In this document: positions 17,498 through 26,762 of the stretch, one piece after another
How the letters are laid out: each line of letters begins with the position of its first letter
Position numbering within the stretch: the first letter of the stretch is position 1
Assembly (NCBI GenBank): GCA_963832725.1
Contig: CAWHVG010000001.1
Span: forward strand, 1,054,001-1,118,000
DNA: 64,000 nt
Direction of reading: 5' to 3'
Origin: JAEZBP01 sp963832725
GTDB lineage: Bacteria > Myxococcota_A > Polyangia > Polyangiales > Sandaracinaceae
The notes under the pieces: generated by a model
The model's database searches: none
What the model saw: only the letters and a program-made list of their open reading frames with translations
Told to the model about the DNA's origin: nothing
Translations under genes and position numbers: made by a program

Positions 17498-20284
17498 TCA
17501 CTGCGCCGCGTGCGCGCTGCCGTTCTGCCGCCACGCGAGCAGCACGGCCTGCTCGATCGAGCGGAGCATGGACGCGCGGCCGCTGCCGGTGCAGGCCACC
17601 CACGGCACCTCCAGCTCGCCGCAGCGCTTGCGGAGCGCCTTGCCGAGCATCGTCCGCACGAAGCGCATGATGACCACCACCCGGGCGCGGGCGATCTCGC
17701 CTTCCATCGCCTTGAGCTGCTCGCCCCAGTTGCTGTTCCAGCCGGTGCGCTCGAACATGAGGGTGACGTTCGGCCACTCCTTCTTGATCGCCGCCCGGAT
17801 GGCGTCGTCCTGCTGCGACTGTGTCTCGTTGCCGCCGACGACGAGCACGAGGCCGTAGAAGTCCTCCGGGTCGACCGTCGGCGGCAGCACGAGCCCGCTC
17901 TGCGAGCGACGCTCGAACACCTCTTTGTACTGCGCGAGCCGCGGCTCGAGGGTGGCCACGGCGTCGTCGCCACCGAGCGCGCGGATGTCCTCGATGAGCG
18001 CCTCCGCCTTGCCGAGCGCCCACTCGTCGTCGACGTCCAGCGTCGCGTGGAAGGCCTGTGCGAGCTCGCTCGCTGCGTTCGCGAACGCGCCGTTCGCTTC
18101 GAAGAGCGTGGCCTGCACCACCCGCGCGTCGAGCGGATCCATCGCCGTCCGCCAGGGGCCTTGCTCGTCGACCAAGAGCTCGAGCAGCCGGGAGCGGAAG
18201 GGCTCGGCCGCCGTGGCCAACTCGACCATCGCGTCGAGCGCCTCCACCGCGCGCTCGCGCGAGGCCGCGGGCCCCTCCTCGCTCGGCGCGTCGCGCATCG
18301 CGTGACTCTCCGCGAGCACCGTGTGGGCGGCGTCCCAGCGGTGCTCCGGCGTGTACTCGGTCGAGCGCGCCTGCGCGAGCATCTCGTCGAGCGCGTCCGG
18401 CAGGTAGCGGATGACCCGCGTCTCGGCGAGGACCGGCAGCGCGCGGGTCCCCTCGGCGCGGTAGAGATCGTTCGCCAGGTCGATCGCCGACTCGGGATCC
18501 GTCAGCTCGAGCGCGGTGAGCGCGCGCCGATACATGTACGGCGGCGCCTTGGTCCGGGAGTCGAGGATCTGACCCAGCAGGTCTCGCGCGTAGGGCACTC
18601 GCGCGAGATCCGTCAGCTCGGCCAACGCGACCGCCAACGCCAGCCGGGCCGTGTCGAGCGGACCGAAGCGGCCGTAGCGATCCGGATCGGCGCCCATCCC
18701 CGCCACCGCGCGCTCGAGGTAGGAGATCGACGCGTTCCCCTCCCCGCGCGCGAAGAGCGCCATGCCCAGGCAGAAGTCGCCGTGGTTGCGTCCGCCGGCG
18801 CCCAGCTTACTGGAGCGATCGAAGAGGTCCCGGCCAGGCTCGAACTGCGCCGCGAAGTCGCCGAGCATCGCCTCTTCCGGCGGCAGCCGCACGTCCGCCA
18901 GGCTCCGCAGCCCGCACTCGATGAGACCGAGGTCGGCGAGGATGTCCGAACGAACCGCCGTTTCCGCCACCGCGAGCTGGGGCTCGAGGAGCTTTCGCGC
19001 ACCCTCGAAGTCGCCTCGCAGCCGCGCGCAGTGTGCGCGCCGGCGCTGCAGCAGCACCTCGAAGTCGGGCGGCAGGTCGGGATCCTCCGAGAGCGCCGGC
19101 AAGGCCTCGAGCACCACGTCGAGCAGCCGCCGCGCGTCGGCCTCACGGCGCTGGCGAATCAGCGAGGAGGCCGTCTCCAGCACCTCGCGCGCGAGCTGCA
19201 CGCCGGCGCGGCCGACCACCACCGGCGAGAGGAAGCGCGCCGCCTCGGCGAAGCGCCCCTTCGCGCAGTAGGCCGCGAAGACGATGGACACCACGCGCTC
19301 GGCGTACCCGCTCCCCGGCCGCGCCAGCTCGCGGGCCAGATCCGCGCGCTGGTTGAGCAGATCGACCACCGCGTCGAGATCGTTCTTGCGCTTGTAGCCG
19401 AGGATCGCGCCGCAGGCGTACCAGCCGCGCCGCACGTCGCTGGCTTCGGGGAAATCGAGGTCGACCGCGCGCCCGAAGAGGACGGCCAAGAACCCGCGGT
19501 GGAAGTAGCTCTGGTGCCGCTCGAGGTTGAGCTGGATCACCTCCTCCACCAGATCCTCGACCTTGTCCTGCGGGAGGGCGCCGTGGACGTCGGCGACCGA
19601 GGCCACCACCGAGCGGATCAAGACCTGGTCGAGCGTGGTGAAGGTCGGCGGTGTCTCGTCGGAGGTCTGCGCCGGCTCGCGGTCGGCCTGCTCCGACTCC
19701 TCCGCGAGATCCGTCTCGACCCGGCCGCCGAAGGTGTCGATGGCGGGCGCCTTCGCCGAGCGCGTGCCGAACGCGACGTCACCGAGCGCCTCGTGACGCG
19801 CCGCGTCGAAGTCGCTGAAGACCTCGAACGCCGTCTGGCAGGAGACGATGTCGAGGAAGAGCTCGACGTGCGCGCGAGGAAAGGTGGCCACCATGCGACG
19901 GATGGCGGCGACCATGCGGCTGCGGGCCGGCGGCTCCTGCTCGTCGATGTTGCGGATGACGCCGCCGTCGTGGGGCACCTTCAGGAAGTCGAGGAACGAG
20001 ACCACCAGCCGCTTGCGCTTCACCAAGTGGAACTGGGTGAAGAGCGCGGCGGCGAGCTGCGCGCTCGGCAGGCGACGCATCTTGGCGAAGTGCTCGGCGC
20101 GCTTGTCGGCGGACCACTTCTCCACCGACTGGCGGCGCACGTGGTCGTGCCGCGCCAGCGCGACCGTCGCCGCCTTGGTGAGCTTCTCGTCCTCGAACGC
20201 GACCAGCGCGATCTGACGGCGCGTCTGTTGGTCGAGGTCCTTCCAGACCCCCAACCACGTCTTGCTCTTGAGTGCCCCCGGCAT
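17498..20284 (-). CDS. large helical-repeat protein with DUF2325-like C-terminal domain
   Basis: It has 928 residues from ATG 20284; the frame is open further upstream but that part is low-complexity. The first 800 residues are helical and repeat-like (TPR/HEAT style), with no signal peptide or membrane segment. The last 110 residues differ: a strand ending GLVLVVGGNE, a segment WNSNWGEQLKAMEGEIARA, a strand ARVVVIMRFV, and CGELEVPWVACTGSGRASM. This resembles the DUF2325 fold (a small Rossmann-like domain); the assignment is from pattern only. It is divergent from a protein-methyltransferase-like gene 104 bp away, suggesting a shared control region. The C-terminus is duplicated at 9270-9833. 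The function is unknown. Confidence 0.78.
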   Translation of the reverse strand: MPGALKSKTWLGVWKDLDQQTRRQIALVAFEDEKLTKAATVALARHDHVRRQSVEKWSADKRAEHFAKMRRLPSAQLAAALFTQFHLVKRKRLVVSFLDFLKVPHDGGVIRNIDEQEPPARSRMVAAIRRMVATFPRAHVELFLDIVSCQTAFEVFSDFDAARHEALGDVAFGTRSAKAPAIDTFGGRVETDLAEESEQADREPAQTSDETPPTFTTLDQVLIRSVVASVADVHGALPQDKVEDLVEEVIQLNLERHQSYFHRGFLAVLFGRAVDLDFPEASDVRRGWYACGAILGYKRKNDLDAVVDLLNQRADLARELARPGSGYAERVVSIVFAAYCAKGRFAEAARFLSPVVVGRAGVQLAREVLETASSLIRQRREADARRLLDVVLEALPALSEDPDLPPDFEVLLQRRRAHCARLRGDFEGARKLLEPQLAVAETAVRSDILADLGLIECGLRSLADVRLPPEEAMLGDFAAQFEPGRDLFDRSSKLGAGGRNHGDFCLGMALFARGEGNASISYLERAVAGMGADPDRYGRFGPLDTARLALAVALAELTDLARVPYARDLLGQILDSRTKAPPYMYRRALTALELTDPESAIDLANDLYRAEGTRALPVLAETRVIRYLPDALDEMLAQARSTEYTPEHRWDAAHTVLAESHAMRDAPSEEGPAASRERAVEALDAMVELATAAEPFRSRLLELLVDEQGPWRTAMDPLDARVVQATLFEANGAFANAASELAQAFHATLDVDDEWALGKAEALIEDIRALGGDDAVATLEPRLAQYKEVFERRSQSGLVLPPTVDPEDFYGLVLVVGGNETQSQQDDAIRAAIKKEWPNVTLMFERTGWNSNWGEQLKAMEGEIARARVVVIMRFVRTMLGKALRKRCGELEVPWVACTGSGRASMLRSIEQAVLLAWRQNGSAHAAQ

Positions 20285-20388
20285 GGCTGCCGCCGTTATA
20301 GCAGCGCCGAGGGGCTCCAGTCTTCCGTCGCCACCCGACAGTAACCCCTCCGAAGTCGGGTCGCTGCTCGGTGTAGGCTCGGCCTCGC

Positions 20389-21924
20389 ATGAGCGAGCCC
20401 AGCTACGACGAGATCCCCTACGAAGGACGGCCCGTGCCGGCCACCGCGCCGGCGGCGATGGCACTGACCGCGATGGCGCACGGCGGGCCGCGCGCCCCGC
20501 TCGGCTCGGCCCGCGTGCTCGAGCTCGGCTGCGGCGACGGCGCGAACCTCTTGCCGCTCGCGTTCTTCCATCCGAGCTGGCAGCTCACGGGTGTCGACAC
20601 CAGCAGCGTCGCCATCGACGCGGCCCGCCGGCGCGCCGCGGAGCTCGAGCTCTCGAACGTGCGCTTCGTCCAGGGCGACCTGGCCGCGCTCGAGCTCGCC
20701 GAGGAGCAGGACTTCGTCATCGCGCACGGGATCTACTCGTGGGTGGACGCCGGAACGCGCGAGGCGCTGAGAGCGCTCGTCGGCCGCGTGCTCTCGCCCT
20801 CGGGGCTGGCGTACGTGAGCTTCAACGCCCAGCCGGGTTGGGGCGTGCGCGGGCGGGTGCGAGACGCGCTGATCCGCGCTCCCATGACAGGCACCGCGAG
20901 CGAGCGGGTGACCCGCGCGCGCGAGCGGGCGGGCGGCCTCGTGGACATCCTCGGCGAGCCGCAGAACGACTGGGCGCTGCTCCTGTCACACGAGCTCTCC
21001 CGGGCGGCCGACGCCGGCGACGACTACCTCGCCCACGAGTACCTGGCCCGCGACAACGTCGCGTTCTGGCTGGGCGACGTGGTCCGGGACTTCGCCGGCG
21101 TGGGGCTCCGCTACGTCGGCGACGCGACCTTCGACCGGCCCGAGGGCTGGGTGCCTCCAACGCTCCGCGAGCGCGCGTCGGCGCTGACCGAGGACCCGAT
21201 CGCCGTCGAGGAGCTGGTCGACCTGCTCGCCTACCGGCAGCTCCGCGCCGCCGTCTTCTGTCGCGAGCACGCCGAACGGAGCCCCGCCGCGGACTTGCTG
21301 GACGAGGCGTCGATCGCGTCCGCCGTCCGCAACGCTCACGACCCCTTCGATCCGATGCCCGGCGTGGAAGAGCCCTTCGTGGGGCCGCGCGGGACCGAGG
21401 TGCGAGTCACCGCGCCGCTCGCCAAGATGGCGCTCCTGCTGCTCGCGAGCAGCTACCCGCGGGCGATGCGCTTCGACACGCTGGTCGAGGCCGCGTCCGC
21501 GCACCTCGAGCGCTACGGCATCTCCCCGGAGCCGGATGAAGCGAGCAGGCTGCGCGCCGGGCTGAGATCCCTCTTCGATCGGCTCGAGCTGGAGCTCCGC
21601 CTCGAGGATGCGCCGCTGCGCACCGAGCCGGGGCCGCGACCGCTCGCCAGCGCCCTCTCACGCCAGGAGGCCGCGGACAGGACGCTCCTGACCACGCCGA
21701 TCCATTCGACGCTGCCGCTCGATCCCGTCGACCGCGCCATCGTGCTCCGCCTGGACGGAACGCGCAGCGCCGACTCGGTCGTCGACGACCTGACGGAGGC
21801 GCTCTCGACGGGTGCGCTGGAGCTCGAGGGCGCGCCCGCCAACGCGGCGCGGGCCCGGCCTTTCCTGGCGCAGCGCGTGACCCAGACGATCACCACCCTC
21901 GGCTGGTGGGGCCTGGTTCGCTGA
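20389..21924 (+). CDS. PKMT-type protein methyltransferase with regulatory domain
   Basis: This 511-residue protein starts at ATG 20389. The N-terminal class I methyltransferase domain shows motif I VLELGCGDGANLLPLA, motif II LTGVDTSSVAIDAA and the catalytic-region GIYSWV (about residues 45-165). It is followed by a helical methyltransferase regulatory domain (about 235-330) and a C-terminal winged-helix-like part with PLAKMALLLLASSYPRAM. That order is the one in bacterial PKMT enzymes that methylate lysines of outer-membrane proteins in Rickettsia. Whether this protein has the same target is inference. The stop codon lies within a 15-bp tandem repeat that runs on downstream. Confidence 0.85.
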   Translation: MSEPSYDEIPYEGRPVPATAPAAMALTAMAHGGPRAPLGSARVLELGCGDGANLLPLAFFHPSWQLTGVDTSSVAIDAARRRAAELELSNVRFVQGDLAALELAEEQDFVIAHGIYSWVDAGTREALRALVGRVLSPSGLAYVSFNAQPGWGVRGRVRDALIRAPMTGTASERVTRARERAGGLVDILGEPQNDWALLLSHELSRAADAGDDYLAHEYLARDNVAFWLGDVVRDFAGVGLRYVGDATFDRPEGWVPPTLRERASALTEDPIAVEELVDLLAYRQLRAAVFCREHAERSPAADLLDEASIASAVRNAHDPFDPMPGVEEPFVGPRGTEVRVTAPLAKMALLLLASSYPRAMRFDTLVEAASAHLERYGISPEPDEASRLRAGLRSLFDRLELELRLEDAPLRTEPGPRPLASALSRQEAADRTLLTTPIHSTLPLDPVDRAIVLRLDGTRSADSVVDDLTEALSTGALELEGAPANAARARPFLAQRVTQTITTLGWWGLVR

Positions 21925-22017
21925 GCGCTGGTTCGCTGAGCGCTGGTTCGCTGCGCGCTGGTTCGCTGCGCGCTGGTTCGCTGAGCGCTGGTTCGCTGAG
22001 CGCTGGTTCGCTGAGCG
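21913..22017 (+). repeat. 15-bp tandem repeat at the 3' end of the methyltransferase gene
   Basis: Seven units of CTGGTTCGCTGAGCG follow one another, the third and fourth with GCG for GAG. The first unit contains the stop codon of the methyltransferase gene. Beyond the stop the repeat stays in frame without stops (Leu-Ser-Ala-Gly-Ser period), so loss of the stop would add a repetitive tail. It fills the whole gap to the convergent PAP2 gene. Confidence 0.9.
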
Positions 22018-22032
22018 CGCGGAGCGAACGAG

Positions 22033-22791
22033 TCAGGGCGGCGACTCGGCCTCCGCGCCGGCGCTCGGCGTCGTGCGGAAGACGCGGTGCCGCTGCAGGA
22101 GCCGGGCGACGATGCCGCAGACCAGCGCCCACGCGAACCCGGCGCTCAGCCCACCCAGCACGTCGCTCGGATAGTGGACCCCGAGGTAGACCCGCGAGAA
22201 CCCGACCAGGAGCGCGACCAGGATGGCGCAGGTCATGAGGTAGAAGCGCAGCCGGCGTTTGGTCACGAGGCGCCCGAGCAGCTCGGCGATGGTCGGGTAG
22301 AGGACCGCCGAGATCATCGTGTGCCCACTCGGGAAACTCTCCTGCGTCGCCGCCACGAGGTGCGGGACGATGGTCGGGCGCGCCCGGTCGAACGCGTCCT
22401 TCAAGAGGTCGTCGAGCAGCCCGGCCCCGAGCATGGCCACGGCGACGAAGAGGGCCGCGCCGGGGCGGCCGGTCATCAAGAGCCAGCCGACGAAGCCGAC
22501 CGAGAAGAGGACGGCCAGGGTCCCGCTGCCCAGCGCCGTCAGATCGCGCACAGCGCTCTCGACCGGTTGCCCGCCCAGGCCGCGCGCCAGATCGTGCGGA
22601 TCGCGGAGCGCGACCAGGATGCGGTCGTCCAGCGAAATCGGCCCCTCGAGCACTTCTTCCCCGAGCTCGAGGAAGCCCCACAGGAGGAGCGCGACGATCA
22701 GAAACGCGGCGATCAAGTCGAGATCCCGCGTCCGGAGCCAGTCGCGCAGCCGAGCTCGGGCGGCCGGCGAGAAGAGACGCATTTCACGCAT
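22033..22791 (-). CDS. PAP2-family membrane phosphatase
   Basis: This 252-residue protein has about six membrane segments. The three phosphatase motifs of the PAP2 superfamily are complete: KDAFDRARP, SFPSGHT and SRVYLGVHYPSDVLGG, with both catalytic His and the Arg in place. Such enzymes dephosphorylate membrane lipids such as undecaprenyl or phosphatidyl-glycerol phosphates on the periplasmic face. The N-terminus (LFSPAARARLRDWLRTRDLD) is cytoplasmic. Transcription converges with the methyltransferase gene. The exact lipid is not visible. Confidence 0.9.
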   Translation of the reverse strand: MREMRLFSPAARARLRDWLRTRDLDLIAAFLIVALLLWGFLELGEEVLEGPISLDDRILVALRDPHDLARGLGGQPVESAVRDLTALGSGTLAVLFSVGFVGWLLMTGRPGAALFVAVAMLGAGLLDDLLKDAFDRARPTIVPHLVAATQESFPSGHTMISAVLYPTIAELLGRLVTKRRLRFYLMTCAILVALLVGFSRVYLGVHYPSDVLGGLSAGFAWALVCGIVARLLQRHRVFRTTPSAGAEAESPP

Positions 22792-22911
22792 GCAACTAAC
22801 CCCACCGCGAGAGGTGTCGAGAACAGCCGGTCATCCTCGCCCGGGGCGAACGCCCGACACAGGCCAGCGGCCGGCGCGATCGAGTGGGAATCGCGGATAC
22901 GGAGGACTACC

Positions 22912-24843
22912 ATGGCCCCCATGTCCCAGCGCCTCCCGTACGTCCTCACCCTCCTCGTGCTGTGCGCGAGCTGCTCCGCCGGCGGCCGTCCTCCCAGGGG
23001 CAGCACGCGCGACGGAGGCGGCCAGCTCGACGCGCACCTGCCGCCGGGCGTCGACGGAGGGCCGGTAGTCACCCGGTGCACGCCGGGCGCGGGCGCGTGT
23101 GACGGCAACACCTACTACGTCTGCGGCGACGACGGCCAGACCCACACCATGGCGATCCAGTGCGACCACGCCTGCGATCCCGACCTGCGCTGCGTGCTCT
23201 GCCGGCCTGGCTCGCGGCGCTGCGAGGGCACGGTCTCGATGGCGTGCAGCGCCGACGGGCAAGCGTGGTTCAGCGGCCGCGACTGCAGCGAGTGGGGAAG
23301 CACCTGCGCCGGAGACGGCTTCTGCTCCGATGCCTGCGCGGACGCGGAGCGGACCAGCTCCAACGTCGGTTGCGTCTATTGGCCCACGCCGCTGGCCAAC
23401 ACCTCCGAGCTCGACACCAGCACCTTCGACTACCGCGTCGTGGTGGCGAACCCGAACGACACCCCCGCCAACGTGCGGGTCACGCGCGGCGGCTCCGACG
23501 TCTACACCGGCACCGTCGATCCTCACGGGCTGAGCGAGATCACCCTGCCCTGGATCGACGGCGAGTCCTTCGCGCTCGGCGAGGGCAGCTGGAACAGCAT
23601 CGCGGTCCCGAACGGAGCCTACCGACTCACTTCGGACCTGCCGGTCATCGCGTCGCAGTTCAATCCCTTCGAGTACAACGTCGGGTCGGCCTACTCGTAC
23701 ACGAACGACGCCACGCTCCTCTATCCGAGCCACGTGCTGACAGGCGACTACGTGGGCGTGAGCTGGCCGCCGCTCAGTCGGCAGTCGGGAACCACGGGCG
23801 GGCCTATCGGAGGCGGGCTGAGCTCGATCCGCTACGGCGGCTACATCGCGGTGGTGGGCGTATCGCCCGAGCCCACGCGGGTGGAGGTCACGGCGCGCGG
23901 CGACGTCGCGGCCGAAGCGGGTGGGCGCTTCCCCGCCGCGTCGGTCGGGAGCACCTTCGCGTTCATGATCCAGCAGGGCGAGGTCGTGCACATCGCCGCC
24001 GCGCCGCCGCCGGAGTGCGACAGCACGCGGCCGGGGTTCGTGGAGAGCCGCGACTGCATGACCGTGCCCTTCCTCGGCGAGCAGTGCGACGTGCTGCAGA
24101 CGTGCCGGGAGACCGAGCACGACCTCTCCGGCACCCGGATCGTGGCCGACCATCCCGTGTCGGTGTTCGGCGGGCACACCTGCGCGTACGTGCCCACGTC
24201 GGCTCAGGCCTGCGATCACCTCGAGGTGCAGATGCCTCCCATCCAGAGCTGGGGCCGCGCGTTCGTGAGCGCGCCGATGGGCGACGGGAGCACCCACGGG
24301 ACCAACATCGTGCGCGTGCTGGCGGCGTTCGACGGCACGGACGTGACGATCGATCCGCCGCAGGGCGGCATGAACGGCGGCACGCTCGGGGCGGGCGAGT
24401 ACCTGGAGTTCGAGGTCAGCGCGCCCTTCTCCGTGCAGGGCTCGAACGCGATCCTGGTCGCGCAGTACCTCCGCGGGCAGTACGCGAGCGATCCGGCGGC
24501 GCGGCGTGGCGATCCGGCACTGACCGTGCTGGTGCCCGAAGAGCAGTACCGGAGCGACTACACCTTCATCCTGCCGAGCAGCTACAACGCGGGCACCAAC
24601 GGACAGAACCACCTCCTCGTGGTCCGCCCGCCCGGGCTGGAGCTCACCCTCGACGGCGCCCCGGCCGTGTCGATCTGGCAGACCATCGGCGGGCGCGAGA
24701 TCGGGGTCATCCTCCTCGACGGCGGCACCCACTCGATCTCCGCCAGCGACAGCTTCGGCCTGGTGGCCTATGGGCTCGGCAGCTTCACCAGCTACGCGAC
24801 TCCGGCGGGCCTCAACCTCGAGCCGATCACCGTGCTCTTCTGA
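22912..24843 (+). CDS. lipoprotein with IgGFc-binding-like domain
   Basis: It has 643 residues from ATG 22912 (a second ATG at 22921 is equally possible). The signal peptide ends in the lipobox LCASC, followed by a Gly/Arg/Asp linker. A cysteine-rich region spans about residues 55-150 with repeated CDGNTYYVC and CEGTVSMAC style modules. The remaining 480 residues match the layout of IgGFc-binding-protein N-terminal domains: YRVVVANPNDTPANVRV, DLPVIASQFNPFEY, TEHDLSGTRIVADHPVSVFGGH and LLVVRPPGLELTLDG. It is likely anchored on the outer surface and adhesive; the ligand is unknown. It is divergent from the PAP2 gene. Confidence 0.85.
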   Translation: MAPMSQRLPYVLTLLVLCASCSAGGRPPRGSTRDGGGQLDAHLPPGVDGGPVVTRCTPGAGACDGNTYYVCGDDGQTHTMAIQCDHACDPDLRCVLCRPGSRRCEGTVSMACSADGQAWFSGRDCSEWGSTCAGDGFCSDACADAERTSSNVGCVYWPTPLANTSELDTSTFDYRVVVANPNDTPANVRVTRGGSDVYTGTVDPHGLSEITLPWIDGESFALGEGSWNSIAVPNGAYRLTSDLPVIASQFNPFEYNVGSAYSYTNDATLLYPSHVLTGDYVGVSWPPLSRQSGTTGGPIGGGLSSIRYGGYIAVVGVSPEPTRVEVTARGDVAAEAGGRFPAASVGSTFAFMIQQGEVVHIAAAPPPECDSTRPGFVESRDCMTVPFLGEQCDVLQTCRETEHDLSGTRIVADHPVSVFGGHTCAYVPTSAQACDHLEVQMPPIQSWGRAFVSAPMGDGSTHGTNIVRVLAAFDGTDVTIDPPQGGMNGGTLGAGEYLEFEVSAPFSVQGSNAILVAQYLRGQYASDPAARRGDPALTVLVPEEQYRSDYTFILPSSYNAGTNGQNHLLVVRPPGLELTLDGAPAVSIWQTIGGREIGVILLDGGTHSISASDSFGLVAYGLGSFTSYATPAGLNLEPITVLF

Positions 24844-24988
24844 CCCGGTCCCGTCGCCGGACCGCCCCCGCTCCGAGGCGGCTCGACCAGCGTGAAACCT
24901 GGCGAGCGACCCGAATTGGCGACGACCGTCGACAACGCACGGCGGACACCGCAGACTCGCGGCGGGGGAACTGCGAGGGTTCGACTCG

Positions 24989-25696
24989 ATGAACGCCGAA
25001 GCGCCGATCGCCGCGACCGAGCGGCCCAAGATCGTCATCGTCGAAGACGAATGGATGATCGCGAGGGAGATGCAGCGCACCCTGGAGCGCGCAGGCTTTC
25101 TCGTCGCCGCGCCCGTCGCATACGCGGATGCGCTCTTGCCTGCGCTGGCGACGACCGAGCCGGACCTCGTCCTGATGGACATCGCGACGGCCGAGCCGGA
25201 CGACGGGCTCCGCGTCGCCGAGCGCGTGGTGCGCGAGCACGCCGTGCCCGTGGTCTTCGTCTCCGGCCACACCGATCCGCGCACGCTGGCCCGGGCAGCC
25301 CGGATCGCGCCGCGCGGGTTCGTCTGCAAGCCCTTCGCACCCGAGCAGCTCATCGCTTCGGTGCGGATGGCGCTCACCGGCCGCAGCCAGATCGACCTCG
25401 TGCGGGCACAGCGCGTGCTGGCCTCCATCGCCGGCGCGCTGCAGCAGGTCTCGGATCTGCTGCCCGACGCCCAACCGGCGGCGCGGCTCAGGCAGGTGCC
25501 GGGCCTGCAGTCGCTCTCGCCCCGCGAATGGGAGGTCCTGCGCGCGCTCCTGGCGCACCGGCGGCCGACGCAGATCGCCAAGGACCTCTTCATCAGCCCG
25601 CACACCGTTCGCAACCACCTGAAGTCGATCTACGCGAAGCTCGGCGTGCATTCGGAGCCGCAGCTCCTGGAGCTGCTGGTCGGCCCTCCGGACTGA
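24989..25696 (+). CDS. response regulator, receiver plus LuxR-type DNA-binding domain
   Basis: The protein has 235 residues. The receiver has the acidic pair E19/D20, the phosphoacceptor D64 in DLVLMDIA, Ser/Thr in FVSGHT and Lys114 in VCKPF. A helical linker leads to a LuxR/NarL-type helix-turn-helix (about 170-225, LSPREWEVLRALLAHRRPTQ then SPHTVRNHLKSIYAKLGV). It should be phosphorylated by a partner kinase; the nearest are the HWE-type kinase at 25865 and the hybrid at 26763. The start is ATG 24989. Target genes are unknown. Confidence 0.92.
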   Translation: MNAEAPIAATERPKIVIVEDEWMIAREMQRTLERAGFLVAAPVAYADALLPALATTEPDLVLMDIATAEPDDGLRVAERVVREHAVPVVFVSGHTDPRTLARAARIAPRGFVCKPFAPEQLIASVRMALTGRSQIDLVRAQRVLASIAGALQQVSDLLPDAQPAARLRQVPGLQSLSPREWEVLRALLAHRRPTQIAKDLFISPHTVRNHLKSIYAKLGVHSEPQLLELLVGPPD

Positions 25697-25864
25697 AGGG
25701 TCGTCGAAGCTCTCCGTCGGCCGCGGCCGTTCTCGACCCCATCCGGGCGTTGCGGCTCGGCGCCGTCCTGCGACTCTGACCGCTGGGCCCGCCTCGAGCG
25801 CGAGGCACGGTTCGATTCATCGACGACCCTCGAGCGGGCTTCCGCCGCCGGCGCTCGGGCGCGC

Positions 25865-26485
25865 TCAGCGTTCCGGTGCGGCGAGCGTGACTCGGACGGT
25901 CGTGCCCTGATCGGAGCGAAGCTCCAGCGCGGCGCCCACCTGCCCCGCGAGCCCATTCAGGAGCTCGAGGCCGACCCCATGGCGCACGGCGTCCGGATCG
26001 AAGCCTCGGCCGTCGTCCGCCACCGTGAGCACGAGCGCGTCACCCTCGTTGCCCAGCTCGACGACCACCGTCCCATCGTCCCGCCCGACGAACGCGTGTC
26101 GTAGCGCGTTGGTGACCGCCTCGTTGAGGATGAGGGCCAGCACGCTGGCCTGGGCGAGCGGCACCCGGCACGGCTCGATGCGCAGCTCCACCCGCACGAA
26201 GGGCGGCGCGTGCGCATCCTCGAGGGCGCCGACCTGCTCCCGCGCGAGCTCATCGAAGCGCACATCCGTCGCCCCCTGGCCGAGCCAGCGGTGCACCCGC
26301 GAGATGGCCTCAATCCGCGCGCTCAACGCCTCCGCCTCGGCCCGCCACCTCTCGTCGCTCGCCGAGGCGACCGCCATCCGCGTCAAGAGCGCCATCAGGT
26401 GCATGTCGTTCTTCACGCGGTGGAGCACCTCGCGGAGCACGGAGTCCCGGTCCGAAGCCTCGGTCTCGGCTCCCTCGCTAGCCAT
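25865..26485 (-). CDS. soluble HWE/HisKA_2-type sensor histidine kinase
   Basis: About 206 residues from ATG 26485; ATG 26515 would add ten. The dimerisation/phosphoacceptor helix is REVLHRVKNDMHLMALL with H22, typical of the HisKA_2 group. The ATPase part shows the N-box NEAVTNALRHAF, the G1 box DDGRGFDPDAV and GVGLELLNGLAGQ, ending near the C-terminus. There is no sensor or membrane domain, so it must receive input from another protein or be cytoplasmic. It converges with the response regulator at 24989 and diverges from the CheB-CheR kinase at 26763. Together these suggest one signalling unit. Confidence 0.88.
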   Translation of the reverse strand: MASEGAETEASDRDSVLREVLHRVKNDMHLMALLTRMAVASASDERWRAEAEALSARIEAISRVHRWLGQGATDVRFDELAREQVGALEDAHAPPFVRVELRIEPCRVPLAQASVLALILNEAVTNALRHAFVGRDDGTVVVELGNEGDALVLTVADDGRGFDPDAVRHGVGLELLNGLAGQVGAALELRSDQGTTVRVTLAAPER

Positions 26486-26762
26486 GTCGCGTCCCTCCCC
26501 TCCCGCATCCATTGTCGCCCCGGTCCCGACCGCGCGCGACGCCTCACCCTCTTTTGGTGGATGCACGCGGACGCTCGCACCGGCAACCGGTCTCGAGCGA
26601 GGCCTCCGCATCGCCCAGCGCTGGAGTCTGGCTCGCCCAACGGCGGCGAGCCGGCGAATTGCCTCGATGCGGCCACGTGAACAGCCGCTTCCGCGTCCCC
26701 ACGCGTGCGGCGACGGCAACCGCCTTTTCCGCGGCGCTCGTCTCGTTCATGCTCCGGCCGCG

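Noticed and set aside
16700..20344. Long plus-strand open frame opposite the DUF2325-like gene
   Set aside because: Its sequence is His/Arg/Glu-rich antisense of a good minus-strand gene, with no recognisable fold.
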